Source: Prorocentrum cordatum
Taxonomy: Eukaryota; Sar; Dinophyceae; Prorocentrales; Prorocentraceae
Assembly: GCA_963575745.1 (NCBI GenBank)
Contig: CAUYUJ010012558.1
Span: 1,101,703-1,165,702 of the forward strand
Length of the DNA stretch: 64,000 nucleotides
Direction: 5' to 3'
The notes below the pieces were generated by a model. The model saw nothing but the letters and a program-made list of their open reading frames with translations. It had not been told where the DNA came from and did not search any database. Numbering within the stretch: position 1 is the stretch's first letter; each line of letters starts with the position of its first letter. The position numbers and the translations under genes are program-made. Shown here piece by piece: positions 31,110 through 42,069 of the stretch.

Positions 31110-33527
31110 CTCGGCCCACCACCTCAGCGCCCGGCGGGACAGCTCCCGGGCGTGGTGCAGGAGCGCCGCTCCCGCCTTCTCCGCGGCGGCGAGGGCTGCA
31201 GCGCGCAGCCACGCGCGGGCGGTCCGGCGCGCGACACCTCTCTGCACCTCGCCGCGGGCCGCCCGCCCCCGCTGGAGGCAGGACGCGAAGGTGAGCCTGA
31301 GGGCCAGGAGGCTGGCCTGCAGAAGCCGCACATCTCGGTGGGCGGCAGCGAGCCTCAGCCGACCGATGCAGCAGGCATCCCTGACGGCACGGCCTCGAAG
31401 GTGTGCCTGCCGCCATGCGCGAAAGCAGCCGCCCTGCAGCAGCCTGCGGTAGTAGTAGAAAGCGGAGAGCTGCATCTCGCCCGCCTCGATCACGACCTGC
31501 TCGAACGCGCACCACCCATCCATGAGCCTGCGCAGCTCCCAGAACTCATGCGCCTTCCGCTCGTGCTGTTGCCGCCGAGCCATGGCGAGAGCCTTTTGCG
31601 CCGCCGCCAACTTCTCGGCGCGCTCGCGCTCACGCCTGTCCAGGTTCCTCTGGCGTTGCTCCTCAATCTCCACCTGGAGACGCCGCTCCTCCGCCTCCGC
31701 CGCCTGAAGCCGTTTCTGCTCCTCCCTCTGCTGGCGGCGCTCCTGCCGCTCTTGGTGCACGCGGCGCTGCTCCTCGGCCCGCTGCTCCATCTTGACGACG
31801 AAGGTCGGGCGCTGGGCCTGCGCGGCGGCTGCGCAGCCGGGACTGGCGCCGGGCCTAGAAGCGGCGGGCGTGCTCTGGGCGCGCGCTGCCACCTCTGGCG
31901 GTGGACCGCGGGCGAGCGCGAGCGACGCGGCACCGGCGGGGGGCTCGGCACGAGCGGCGCGACCCTGGGCCGACGAAGAGTGACCGCGAACAGACACGGT
32001 GGGCGCCACGGGGAGTGCCACCACGGGTGGGGCGGTGGCAGGCTGGTCGGCCGCGGGGTTAGCGCAGTCGGCTCCGCAGGGCCCTTGCTTCTGCAGGAAG
32101 CAGGCCGCCCGATCCCGCACGGCATCGGCGGTGCGCTCGCGGACGACGCGATCTAGGACCAGCCGCCAGCGCAGCCAGGTGCGTCGAGTCAGCCGCTGGC
32201 TGCAGTACTGGTCTGCGGAGCGCTTTCTGCAGGCCCGGCTCACTGCTAGGCACCAGAGCTGCAAGGCACGCCGAGTCTGCCGCAGGCTGCAGTGCTGGTC
32301 TGCGCAGCGCTCGCTGCAAGCCTGGCTCACTGCTTGGCGCCAGAGCTGCCAAGCACGGCGCGCTTGGCGGCTCGCGCAGTGCAGATCCGCTACCCGCTCC
32401 GCCCAGGCGGTGCTCACGAAGAGGCACCAGAGCAGCCAGGCACGCTTTGTCGATCGCACCGCGCAATGGCACGTGGCCAGCCGAAGCTGGCGCTGCAAGA
32501 GGACCGCGCCGCGCCAGCCGCACGCGCTCTGGCGAAGCAGCCGCCCCGCCACGCCCGCGGCCAGCGCCGCTGCGGCCTTGGCGAGCGTCGCGCGCGCACG
32601 GAGCTGCTCCACAGCAGCTCGCAACAGGACGGCGGCCTGCACCCGCAGCAGTGGCTCGAGCGCCAACGCCAGCCGCCGCGCCGCGGCGTCAGAACGGAGG
32701 GCGCCCGCATCCGCACTCGCCGCAGCCACGTCAACCAACCTGGGCGGAGGCCCCAAAGAGCTGCGCCGCTGCCCACCAGGGTTTCGAGGGCCAGCCTCCA
32801 GAGAGCTGCCCCGCGGCCCCGCCACTGCCACCCGCCGGCCGGCAGCCCCGAGGCACCGGGCGCGCGCGGGGGTTGCGGATCCCCGCCGCCCCGCGCTGGC
32901 GGAAGCCGGCGCAGGTCGCTGCGGGGCCCAGCGGGGCTCGTCGGGCGCCGGCAGCACTGCGGGAGAGCCCAAGCCTCGCACGTGCCCGTGCCGCGCCGCT
33001 GGCGTGGCGCTGCTGCTTTGCGGGCGAGCAACGGGCGCCGAGGCCGGCCGAGGTGGGCCGCTGCCGCCGCGCTGTTCGCGACGGGCTGCCGCGTCGGCTC
33101 GCCGGCGCTGCTCGAGCAGCCCCAGCACCGTCTCCAGGTCCTCTTCCGCGCCTGCTGTGCCCATGAGGCACGTGCGCAGGTGGCCCTCAACTGCCGCTGC
33201 CGCTCCTCTCGAAGCTGGCGCTGGAACTGGCGCTGGCAATTCGGACACGTTGGCAAGGCCTCTGGAGCAGCCACCTTGCCGTGCCGGGCTCCTGTCGCGG
33301 CTGGGCGGCCGCACTCGCCTCGAGGGCTGTCGTCGACAGCCGCCGTGGAGCGGAGCCTCGTAGTCTGCGGGCCACCGCGCCCAACCCCGAACGCCCTTCT
33401 CTATGCCTGCGGCGTCCTCTTGGTGCTGCAGCCACGCGCTCAGGAACTGCTGCGCCTGCGCTTTCACGTCGTCGTCCACCCGAGGATCTCCGAAGGCTCG
33501 CGGTGCGGCGTCGGCCTGCCGAAGCAT
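31110..33527 (-). CDS. Sfi1/CCDC191-like centrin-binding/coiled-coil protein, main exon
   Basis: An 806-codon exon. I chose the ATG at 33,525-33,527 over earlier in-frame GTG/ATG codons because protein-like sequence begins there and a pyrimidine tract plus AG lies 32 nt upstream. Residues about 17-35 (V-D-D-D-V-K-A-Q, F-L-S-A-W-L) resemble the N-terminal L-L-x-x-W-L block of CCDC191. Residues about 335-480 hold four or more 29-residue repeats with an A-W-x-L-W core and a C-A-D-x-H-C-S turn, like Sfi1 centrin-binding helices but shorter than the usual 31-33. Residues about 580-665 are a Glu/Arg/Gln coiled coil. The C-terminal part has F-Y-Y-Y-R-R-L-L-Q-G-G-C-F-R-A-W-R and R-R-A-L-R-W-W-A-E helices. 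Such proteins act at centrioles/basal bodies or related filaments. Unspliced, the frame stops five codons into the introner (TAA at 31,095-31,097). Confidence 0.8.
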
Positions 33528-33558
33528 CGCGCGGCGGCAAAGTCGCGGAGATCTGCTC

Positions 33559-33610
33559 CTGAGCAAAAAATGCCTGCGGAGGGAGGGAAGGCGGGAGCGG
33601 AGGAGACGGC
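33559..33610 (-). promoter_or_regulatory. Candidate trans-splice (spliced-leader) acceptor for the Sfi1-like gene
   Basis: Read on the minus strand, an almost unbroken pyrimidine tract (CTCCGCTCCCGCCTTCC, CTCCCTCCGCAG) is followed by TTTTTTGCTCAG with AG at 33,560-33,559. This leaves a 31-nt leader before the ATG. Dinoflagellate mRNAs receive a spliced leader at such sites. A cis-intron acceptor with upstream exons cannot be excluded. Confidence 0.5.
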
Positions 33611-34160
33611 AGGGGGACGACCACGAGAGCGCTGGCCAGTGCGCGTCCAAGACTGGATTGGGGCCCCCGGCGCAACTTGCCAGGACACTTCCGCAGCTGG
33701 TTGGACGGGCTGCAGCGCCCCAGAGCACTTGCCAGTAAGCTCCACAGGCTGGCTGGAGGACCCGAAGCTGCATGCCCAGGCTGGTTAGAGCGCTCGAGAT
33801 TGCCATAATAGTTCCCCATGGGGCAATGCATCGCAGGGCGGCCTTCATCGCTCTCGGATCCCATGCAGCCGAGCAAGAGAGCGATGGAGGACATCTTCGA
33901 GCCAGTGTGCACTCAGGACGACGGTCAAGCAAAGAGTGATCCTGAGTCAAAAGCTGACCCAACATTTTGCGAGTAACCCCCGTGGGAATGCAGGGCGCTC
34001 GGGAAACGGGCCTGTTTCGCGGAAGCTGCACGGGTGACGCCTAGCCTAGCAAACCAGAGGAACCAAAGCCCATCTTGAGCCACGATTGGCCTGGAAAAGA
34101 TAACTGCATTTGGAGAATTGGCGCCCCGTGCCCATCCATCTTATGCTCCTCGTCACCACC
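33611..34160. other. Region upstream of the Sfi1-like gene
   Basis: The minus frame stays open to 34,040, but its composition is not protein-like. At 34,074-34,082 the minus strand reads TGGCTCAAG, the last nine bases of the dinoflagellate spliced leader; the preceding bases match it only partly. Confidence 0.35.
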
Positions 34161-34162
34161 AT

Positions 34163-34177
34163 AATCCTCCTCCTCAA

Positions 34178-34233
<56 letters not shown>

Positions 34234-34316
34234 GCATCATCATCACCATCACCATCATCCTCATCCTCATCCTCATCATCATCATCATCATCATCACCAT
34301 CATGATCATGATCATG

Positions 34317-34359
<43 letters not shown>

Positions 34360-34574
34360 CCCTCATCCTCCTCCTCCTCCTCCTCCTCCTCATCATCATC
34401 ATCATCATCATCATCATTATCGCCAGCATCATTATCAGCATGATCATCATCACCATCAGCCTCATCAACATCATCATAAGCATCCTCATCAGCACCATGA
34501 CAATGAAGATGATGATGAACATCATCACCATCATCGTCATCATCACAATCGCCAGCAGCATCATGATTACCAGC

Positions 34575-34607
<33 letters not shown>

Positions 34608-34789
34608 GTATTCAGCATCGTCACCATCACCAGCAGCCTGATCATCGTCAGCGCAAGCATCATCAGCACCATCATTCTCATCAGCAGAAGTATCGACATC
34701 ACAATCATCGTCACCATCAACAGCATCATTGCCATCCTCGTCATCATCATCACCATCACCATCATACGCGTCATCATCATTATCACCAC

Positions 34790-34839
<50 letters not shown>

Positions 34840-35090
34840 GCATCACCACAAGAGGAATGCCCAGCATACTCATCATGATCGTCATCCGCATCGTCATCAG
34901 CATGACCAAAATCCGCAGCATCCTCATCAACATCATCATCACCACCATCCGCATCATCATAATCATCATCATCATCCGCAGCCGGATGATGACCATGATC
35001 CTAATGAGCATCACCAACATCAACACCATCAGCATCACAAGTATCATCAGGATCGTCATCATCGTCATCGGCATTCACCATTATGGTGGC
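34163..35090. repeat. Degenerate (ATC)n block
   Basis: CATCAT triplets throughout, with CTC and CAC variants and a short TCC run near 34,365-34,390. All three frames stay open (Ile, His, Ser), which shows repeat rather than coding constraint. Confidence 0.96.
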
Positions 35091-35465
35091 GTCATGTTGC
35101 AGCCCCTCCCAGGATGTGAACGCACCCAGAGGCGAGAAGTGTTACAATGAATAGCTGGCTGTCTCAACTTCTTATGTGCATGCTCTCAGCTTGCAGCCGC
35201 CAAGGCTCTTGGCCTTGGCGGGGGGAGGATGGGGGGCCGCGAGAAACTTGAAAGGTTTCGGAGCACAAACGGTTGCGGAGCGAACGAGGGGCACGCACGA
35301 GGCACGCGCACCGCGCGCGGGAGCCCCCGGACCAGGCCTTCGAGGCCCCAAAAATCCGGGCCACAGAGCCCACCCGGTTCGGGGGCCGGGGGGGCACGAG
35401 CGCCAAGGGCCCTACAAAAACACCAGCAGACACCTACTCGTTCCTAGAGGCTCCTAGGCTTCATC
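35091..35465. other. Gene-free spacer
   Basis: GC-rich. A perfect 10-bp-arm hairpin CCGCCAAGGC/GCCTTGGCGG lies at about 35,198-35,222. No gene recognised. Confidence 0.4.
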
Positions 35466-35536
35466 AGCATCAACATCAACATCGTCGTCGTCATCATCAT
35501 TCTCATCATCATCATTAGTATTACCATCATCATCAG

Positions 35537-35574
<38 letters not shown>

Positions 35575-35576
35575 CC

Positions 35577-35636
<60 letters not shown>

Positions 35637-35713
35637 TTCATCATCAGCATCATCATCACCACCATCATCATCAGCATCGTCAGCATCATCATCGCCATCG
35701 TCATCGTCATCGC

Positions 35714-35751
<38 letters not shown>

Positions 35752-35752
35752 G

Positions 35753-35787
<35 letters not shown>

Positions 35788-35890
35788 GTATCATCGTCAT
35801 CATCACCATCATCACCAAAGTCATCATCATAATCTGAAGCATCCTCTTCATCATCATCATCATCAGCAGCAGCAGCAGCATCAGCATCAT
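35466..35890. repeat. (ATC)n block
   Basis: CATCAT with CAC, GTC and CAG variants. Confidence 0.96.
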
Positions 35891-35914
35891 GATAATTCCT
35901 TCGGGGCTCTTCCT

Positions 35915-36265
35915 CATCCTCCACCCCCTCCTCCTCCTCCTCCTCCTCCTCCTCCTCCTCCTATTCCTCCTCCTCCTCATCCTCGTCCATCTCCTCCTCG
36001 TCATTCTCCTCGTCCTCCTCCTCCTCCTTCTCCTCCCCTGGCTACTCCTCCTTCTCCTATCTTTCAGCCTCCGCTTTCTACTAGCCCCCTATGATCATGT
36101 AAAGACACGTAGCCCTCCCACATCGTCAAGAGAACCCCCAAACTCCCTCCCTCATCACCCTGTTTGTCATTCTCGTACTTAGTCTCCTTCTCTTACTCCT
36201 TCTCCTCCCCCTCCGTCTCCTCCCCTTACCACGCATCCCTCGTCCTCCCCCCTGCCCCGCCCCTC
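35915..36265. repeat. (TCC)n and pyrimidine-rich tract
   Basis: TCC triplets to about 36,050, a short mixed piece, then C/T-rich sequence to 36,265. Confidence 0.85.
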
Positions 36266-37540
36266 CCTCCTCTGACGACGGCGACGATAACGACGAGGAA
36301 TGAAATGATGACGCCGATGCCGACGACGCTGCCGACGCCGGCGGCGAGCGGCGGGCGGTGGTGTAGCGGAGGGCCCTTCGACAGCCTCCCGAGGGTCCAG
36401 CGCGAGGGCCTCCAACAGTGGTGCTGAGTCTCTGGGCCCCGACTCTCTCAACCCCTTCCCATGGGACCAGGCTGCCCTCCCGAGCCACGCGTCTGGCGGC
36501 CCAAGGGCGCCCGAGAACCTAGGCCACCTCACTTCACGCATCGCGCCCCGCGAGGCGCGACGCGGAATTATCTTCTCGCGCCGCCCCCCTTGGACGAGAG
36601 CAGCCGCTCTGGCCGGGACCGCGACGCGCGAAACGCGATTCTCTGCGCGCACCCGTGGGTGATCCAAGAGAACGGGCGGGTGGTACTGAGGGGGGGCTAT
36701 GATGCGAGGTGGAGAAAATGGGCCGTAAAAAAGGGGAGCACTTCAGGGCCCTTTTTGGAGCTAGCAGGGGCGCAAAGGGGGCCCTAAAGAGCACCTGTAA
36801 AGCCTTGTTCTCCACCCCCCATCAAGGTCCCCCCCCCGTTACCACCCGCCCGGGGAGAACGGGGGTCCAGAAGCGAGTCGTGCCGGACAACCGTCGAATC
36901 ATCGGAAGTCTGGGGCGGGCGCGCCCCCGCAATTCCAGGTCCAGCAGTACCAGGAGGGGTGGGGGCGGCGGCGACGGAGGGCCGCCTGGGCCCGCGCAGT
37001 GCATCGACAGCTTGCGCGGCGAGGCGGCGGCGGAGCCAGAGCCGCCAGGACTGTCGCCGGGCGCCGGAGAGCGGGAGCAGGACCTCGGGGATCGCGAGCG
37101 GCGAATCGAACATATCGGTATCCGCGCTTTCGCGGTGTGGACTCCACGGCGCGATCCAACGGAGATACGGTCGCGCGAACACACTCCGCGCGGGGCGCCC
37201 GCGAGCAAAAGTCCCCGCATCCGCGGGGTCGCGGCCCAGCGGCCCGGCCCGCGAGGCCGCGGATGCGGATGTGTTCGTCGCCCATGATCGGGGTCGCAGT
37301 CTAGTGGGGGGGGGCGGGAGGAGGATCAGGAGGAGGACGGGGCCCATGCCCGTTCGCGCCGAAAATACATCACGACGGGCTTTGTTATAGTTCTCGCTGC
37401 CTTCTGCTTCGGAGGGCTTTGGAAAAGACCTGGGACCGTCGAAAAACGACTCTGGATGGAAAGCCCGTCCTGGGGAATGGGTCGGCATTTCTGGGGCTCG
37501 ACAACAACGACGACCGCGACGGCCACGACGACGGCGACCG

Positions 37541-37571
<31 letters not shown>

Positions 37572-38090
37572 AAAACCAAAAAAAACGCCGTCGGGGATCG
37601 GGGGGGGAGGCGGGCAAGAGGACGAAGGAGGAAGGAAGGGATCGGATCGACCCGGCCGGCGGGCACGTCCAAAACCAGGGCGCCCTTCCAACGGGGGCGA
37701 CCCGGCGGGAGGGAAGCGCTCTCAAAAACAGCTTCGGCGGACTTTCAGCCGCCCTGCAAGGCAGGAGGGGGGGGCAGCAGGGAGGGATGGTGGGAGGGAG
37801 GGGGGGGGGCAAGGACGGGGGCGGCGGCGAGCGCGGCAATCAGGAGGGAGCGCTGGCGCTAGTGGTGGAAGGATGGCACTTTTGGGAGCGGCTCGAAGGA
37901 CAAGGAGGGCATGGGGATCCGCTCGGGGCCTCGGGCGCATCTAAGCCAATGAGGCTAGCACAGAGGAGAAGAAAGAGGATCGCGACGAGGGGAGCTCGGA
38001 GGCAAAGGGAGACAGCGGTCCATACTCTGGCGTGCTAGACTCCCCCAGGCCCCTGAGCACCGCGGATCCCTGTCAACAATACAGAGTACA
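36266..38090. other. GC-rich stretch without a supported gene
   Basis: The minus frame 36,784-37,839 includes L-R-W-I-A-P-W-S-P and Q-S-W-R-L-W-L-R-R-R-L-A but no recognisable domain; the opposite strand is equally open. A (GAC)n run lies at about 37,500-37,570. Confidence 0.35.
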
Positions 38091-38302
38091 CTTGGCGGCG
38101 GCGGCGGCTGCGGCGGCTGCGGCGGCGGCAGCGGCTGCGGCGGCTGCGGCGGTGGCGGCTGCGGCGGCGGCGGCGGCGGGGGCGGCAGCGGCGGTGGCGG
38201 CGGCGGTGGCGGCGGCGGCGGCAGCGGTGGCGGCAGCGGCTGCGGCGGCAGCGGCGGCGATTCGGCAGCGGGGGCGGCGGCGGCGGCGGCGGCGGCGGCG
38301 GA
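38091..38302. repeat. (GGC)n/(GCN)n microsatellite
   Basis: About 210 bp of GGC triplets with CTG and GTG variants; encodes only poly-Ala on +. Confidence 0.95.
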
Positions 38303-38369
38303 TGCGCCCTCAGTAGCTGCCCATAAGACGACTGCTGAATATGCTGCGGCTCGGGCCAGGCTCCGGCTC

Positions 38370-38460
38370 TACGTATGTGTGGGGAGGGCGGGTGGGAGTG
38401 AGCGACACGGCTTGCGGGCGGGGAGGGAATCTTGACCCCTCCCCCTACCCCCTTCCCGTG
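38370..38460. repeat. Single copy of the GGGCGGGTGGGAGTGAGCGA module
   Basis: The word GGAGGGCGGGTGGGAGTGAG, followed about 50 bp later by CTTGACCCCTCCCCCTACCC, is shared with copies near 61,950, 62,615 and 63,460. Confidence 0.7.
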
Positions 38461-38494
38461 GATAAAAGAACCACCTCTTTTGATCGATAACCTA

Positions 38495-38900
38495 CCAACA
38501 TGGCCCCAAGAGGCACCCCAGGGCTCCCAAGAGGCTCCCAATAGGGCCCAAAGAGCGCCCCAAGAAGCCCCAAGAGGCCTCCAAGAGGCACTCGAGAGGC
38601 CTCCAAGAGGCCTTCGAGCGGCCTCAGAGAGCCCAAGATGACCTCCAAGATGGCTCCCAAGATGCTCCAACCGGCCCCAAGTCCGTTACAAAAGCGCTCA
38701 AGAGCACTCCAAAAGAGCCCAAAGAAGCGGTCGCCGGCTCCTGAGGGGGCAGCTGAATCGCGGACCCCCACATCCTGTAATCGATGGCCTCCAAGATGAT
38801 CCCAAGAAGCCTTCCAGGGTTACCGAAAGGGTTCCAAGAGGGCCCCCAAAGCTCCCAAAAAGCACCGGCTGCAACAGAAGCAGCCGCAAGAATACCTTTA
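38495..38900. repeat. Degenerate 11-bp-period repeats (CCCCAAGAGG family, + orientation)
   Basis: Words such as GCCCCAAGAGGC and CTCCAAGAGG recur at 11-bp multiples. Confidence 0.7.
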
Positions 38901-38934
38901 CGTCGTCCTTATCCGAATCCTCGTCCACCTCATT

Positions 38935-39310
38935 CTCGTCCTCCTCCTCCTCATCCTCCTCCTCCTCAACCTTTTCCACTCGCCCCCACGCGGCCCCCAG
39001 GGATGGCCCGAAGAGGCCTTGCAAGGCCACCCCCTTGCTCCCAGAGATCTCTCGGTCCACCCTGGTTGCTCGTTTTGTGTCCCTGGATGTGTCTCTTCGT
39101 CCCTTTTCCCGTCAGCTCCCATGGGCAGGGCTTCTGAATGGGCTGGTGGGGATACGTTTTTGGTCGCAACCGCAAAGGAGGGCAAGATAGAGCCGTCCCG
39201 TCCTGGTGGCAGGGCGGCAGGAGGAGGAGAAGGATTCCTCCTCCTCCTCCTTCTCCTCCTCCTCCTCCTCCTCCTCCTCCACCTCCTCCTCCTCCTCTCC
39301 CCCTTCCCCC
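38935..39310. repeat. Two short (TCC)n tracts
   Basis: 38,935-38,970 and 39,236-39,305. The piece between is unique and without a recognisable gene. Confidence 0.85.
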
Positions 39311-39733
39311 CTGCCCCTCCAAGAGGGAGAGGAGGGTGAGGAGATGAGGCAATTCGGGAGGGAGGGGGGAGGAGAAGGCAGGCGGGAAGGCAGCAGGGTG
39401 CAGGAGGCGAGGGGAGGCAGAGGAGCCAAAACGCGGGAGGAGCGGCAGGAGGACAGGGAGGGGGAGCAGCAACATCAGGCGGGAAAGCGGAGAGATGGGT
39501 CCAGGATCAGCGGCGCTGGTAACACCCGAGAATTACCGGAACGATCTGGAGACCTCCGGAAACCTCCGACGACCCGCGCCGAGGGCCCGGCATGCGCGAC
39601 TCCGCGCGCGAGGCGCAGCGGGAGGCCCTCTGCGAGCCGCAAAAGCTCGCCGCACGAGAGGCCCTGTGGCTGACGCGGCACGAGGAGGCCATGCTGTCCC
39701 GGTGAGACGCCATCCTGACACGCGGAGGGGGCA
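39311..39733. other. Gene-free spacer
   Basis: Purine-rich GGGAGG sequence to about 39,470, then GC-rich sequence without domain-like frames. Confidence 0.4.
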
Positions 39734-39742
39734 GTGGCGACA

Positions 39743-39794
<52 letters not shown>

Positions 39795-39821
39795 AGCCAC
39801 CTAGACACGCGGAGGGGGCAC

Positions 39822-39905
<84 letters not shown>
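39715..39905. repeat. Duplicated (GAC)n microsatellite
   Basis: Two GAC runs, each preceded by the same leader ACACGCGGAGGGGGCA (near 39,719 and 39,805), so leader plus run was duplicated about 86 bp apart. Confidence 0.93.
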
Positions 39906-39906
<1 letters not shown>

Positions 39907-40079
39907 GCAGACGGCGCAGAGGGGGGAGGGAAGGGGTTTCTCGGTACATTCAGTGTCGTACGTGATCCACCCAGGCTCTTAACGGCACGCCCCCAGATTA
40001 TGTTACATTGCAACACTTACTTATGACTGGGTCAGTGCCCACGGGTGTGTTGTTGCATAGTGTATAACTCACCCATTCA
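39906..40079. other. Short spacer
   Basis: No feature seen. Confidence 0.4.
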
Positions 40080-40520
40080 GCACCCGCAGTACCGTAGCGG
40101 AGGGGAGGGGAGGGGAGGAGGCTCGACGAGCGAGGTTCGAAGGCCGAGGCGCCTGGCAGCCGGCTGCGGAGGGGGAGCGGGGGCGGAGGGGAGTGGAGCG
40201 GAGGCGGGTGGGGAGCGAAAGGCTGGGCGGCTGGAGTGGCCCATTAGGCGGGGTTCGCATCCTCAGGCGCGGATGCTTTTAGTGGGCCTGACCGGGCAAG
40301 CAGGAAGGGAGCGGAGCAGGGGGGAGCGAAAGAGGGCGAATGCAGGAGGCGAGGAGGGGGAAGGCAAGGGGGCGAAGAGGAGGCGAGGGGCGAAGAGGAA
40401 AGCGAAGAGGAGCCGAAGAGGAGGCGAAGAGGAGGCGAAGAGGAGGCGAACGGGGAGGCGAGGGGCGAGGAGGCGAGGCGAGGAGGCGGGGAAGCGAAAG
40501 AGGAGGAGGAAGGGTTCTGC
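40080..40520. repeat. Purine-rich GAGGCGAAGAGGA repeat tract
   Basis: GGAGGGGAGGGG near 40,100, then repeated GAGGCGAAGAG words at about 40,375-40,500. Frames here give only Lys/Arg/Glu runs. Confidence 0.8.
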
Positions 40521-40904
40521 GGACACACAAACGAATAGGCGCAGATCCCAGGACCCTCTATATGTGCAATAGGTGGTCGTCTTGCCCTCCACATCCAATA
40601 TGTTTCCACGTGTTCCTGGGAATCGACGTTTATTTGTGCTGGTGTTTTTCTTCCTTAGAGGGGAAGGCAGGAGCTGAAGAGGAGCCGAGTGGCGCGATTG
40701 CGGGCCAGCATGGCATGCTGCAGGCGCTCCTGCCATAGGTCTACGACGCGGACTCGAGAGAGAGTATCGGAGGGAACCTGAGAAGCCTCACGCCATCCTT
40801 CTCATTGACTGTTCCAGCTCTAGCCGCGGAGCCCTCGCCATCAATATCCTCCTCCTGATCCTCCTTATTATTCTTCTCCGCTTCCTCGTCCTTAAGGTCA
40901 TCGT
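40521..40904. other. Gene-free spacer
   Basis: No coherent frame or repeat recognised. Confidence 0.4.
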
Positions 40905-42040
40905 CACGTCATTGATATCATCATCATTAGCAGCAGCAGCAGCATCAGCATTCACATAATGATCACGCGCATCTCTATCCAGACCACAACCATACACATA
41001 AGCATAATCAGCAGCATCAGCATCATCAGCAGCAGCATCAGCATCGTCAACAGCAGCATCAATAACGTCATCATCATCAGCATCAGCATCATCATTCTAA
41101 TCATCATCATCATCATCAGCATCACCATCATCAGCATCAGCATCATCATCCTTAGCAGCATGATCAGAATCGGCATCGTCACCTGCACCATCATCAACAT
41201 CATCATCATCATCATCAGCAGCATTATCATCATCCATATCATCGTTCTTATCATCACAAACAGCAGCAACACCAGTATGAATGCCAACTGCATTCTCGCA
41301 ATCAGCAGATACATCGTCATTACCATCAGCATCATCAGTATTAGCACCACCGTCGCCGCCATCACCATCATCGTCATCATCAGCAGCTGCAGAATCATCA
41401 TCATTATCACCATCATCATCGCCATCGCCATCGTCAGCGTCAACATCATCCCCAGCAGCAGCATCATCATCAGCAGCAGCAGGATCAACAGCAGCATCAC
41501 CACCATCACCACCATTATCATCAGCATCGTCGTCGTCGTTGCCGTAATCGCCATCATCGCCAGCATGATCAGCATCATCACCACCATCACCGACACCGGC
41601 ATCATCATCAGCGTGAGCATCATCGCCATCGGCAACATCGTCACCGTCAGGACATCATCATCATGATCATCATAGTCAGCATCCTCATCAGCGTCGTCAG
41701 CCTAACTATCACCATCCTCGAAATCATCGCCACAATCGATGTCATCACCAACATCAGCATCAATACCATCATCACAGCATCACCGTGATCATCATCAGCA
41801 ACATCAGCATCGCCATCGCCATCCTCACCAGCATCACCATCACCATTACCATCACCATCACCATCACCATCACCCGCATCATCATCAGCATCAGTATCAT
41901 CGTCATCAGTACCATCATCCTCAGCATCACCACCATCACCAGCATCATCATCATCATCATCGTCATCATCGTCATCACCATCGCCATGATGGCCATCATA
42001 ACCAACGTAATGATCGACATCACCAACACCATCACCATGG
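40905..42040. repeat. Degenerate (ATC)n/(CAG) block
   Basis: CATCAT mixed with many CAGCAG triplets (40,930-41,530), then CATCAC (41,800-41,880). Open in several frames on both strands. Confidence 0.95.
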
Positions 42041-42069
42041 CCGTCCTCCGCGTGCTCCTCCTCGCGTCT

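Noticed and set aside
31110-34031. Start of the Sfi1-like protein at the upstream GTG (34,031) or upstream ATGs
   Set aside because: The upstream ~170 codons are not protein-like, and a polypyrimidine tract with AG sits just before 33,527.
34110-35150. Very long frames rich in Ile, His, Ser, Asp or Met (also 9.0-9.9, 40.9-44.4, 53-56.3 kb)
   Set aside because: All frames on both strands stay open across CATCAT/TCC triplets; these are microsatellite translations with no coding evidence.
36784-37839. 351-codon minus-strand frame
   Set aside because: Pro/Arg/Ser-rich with equally open opposite strand in GC-rich DNA; no domain seen.
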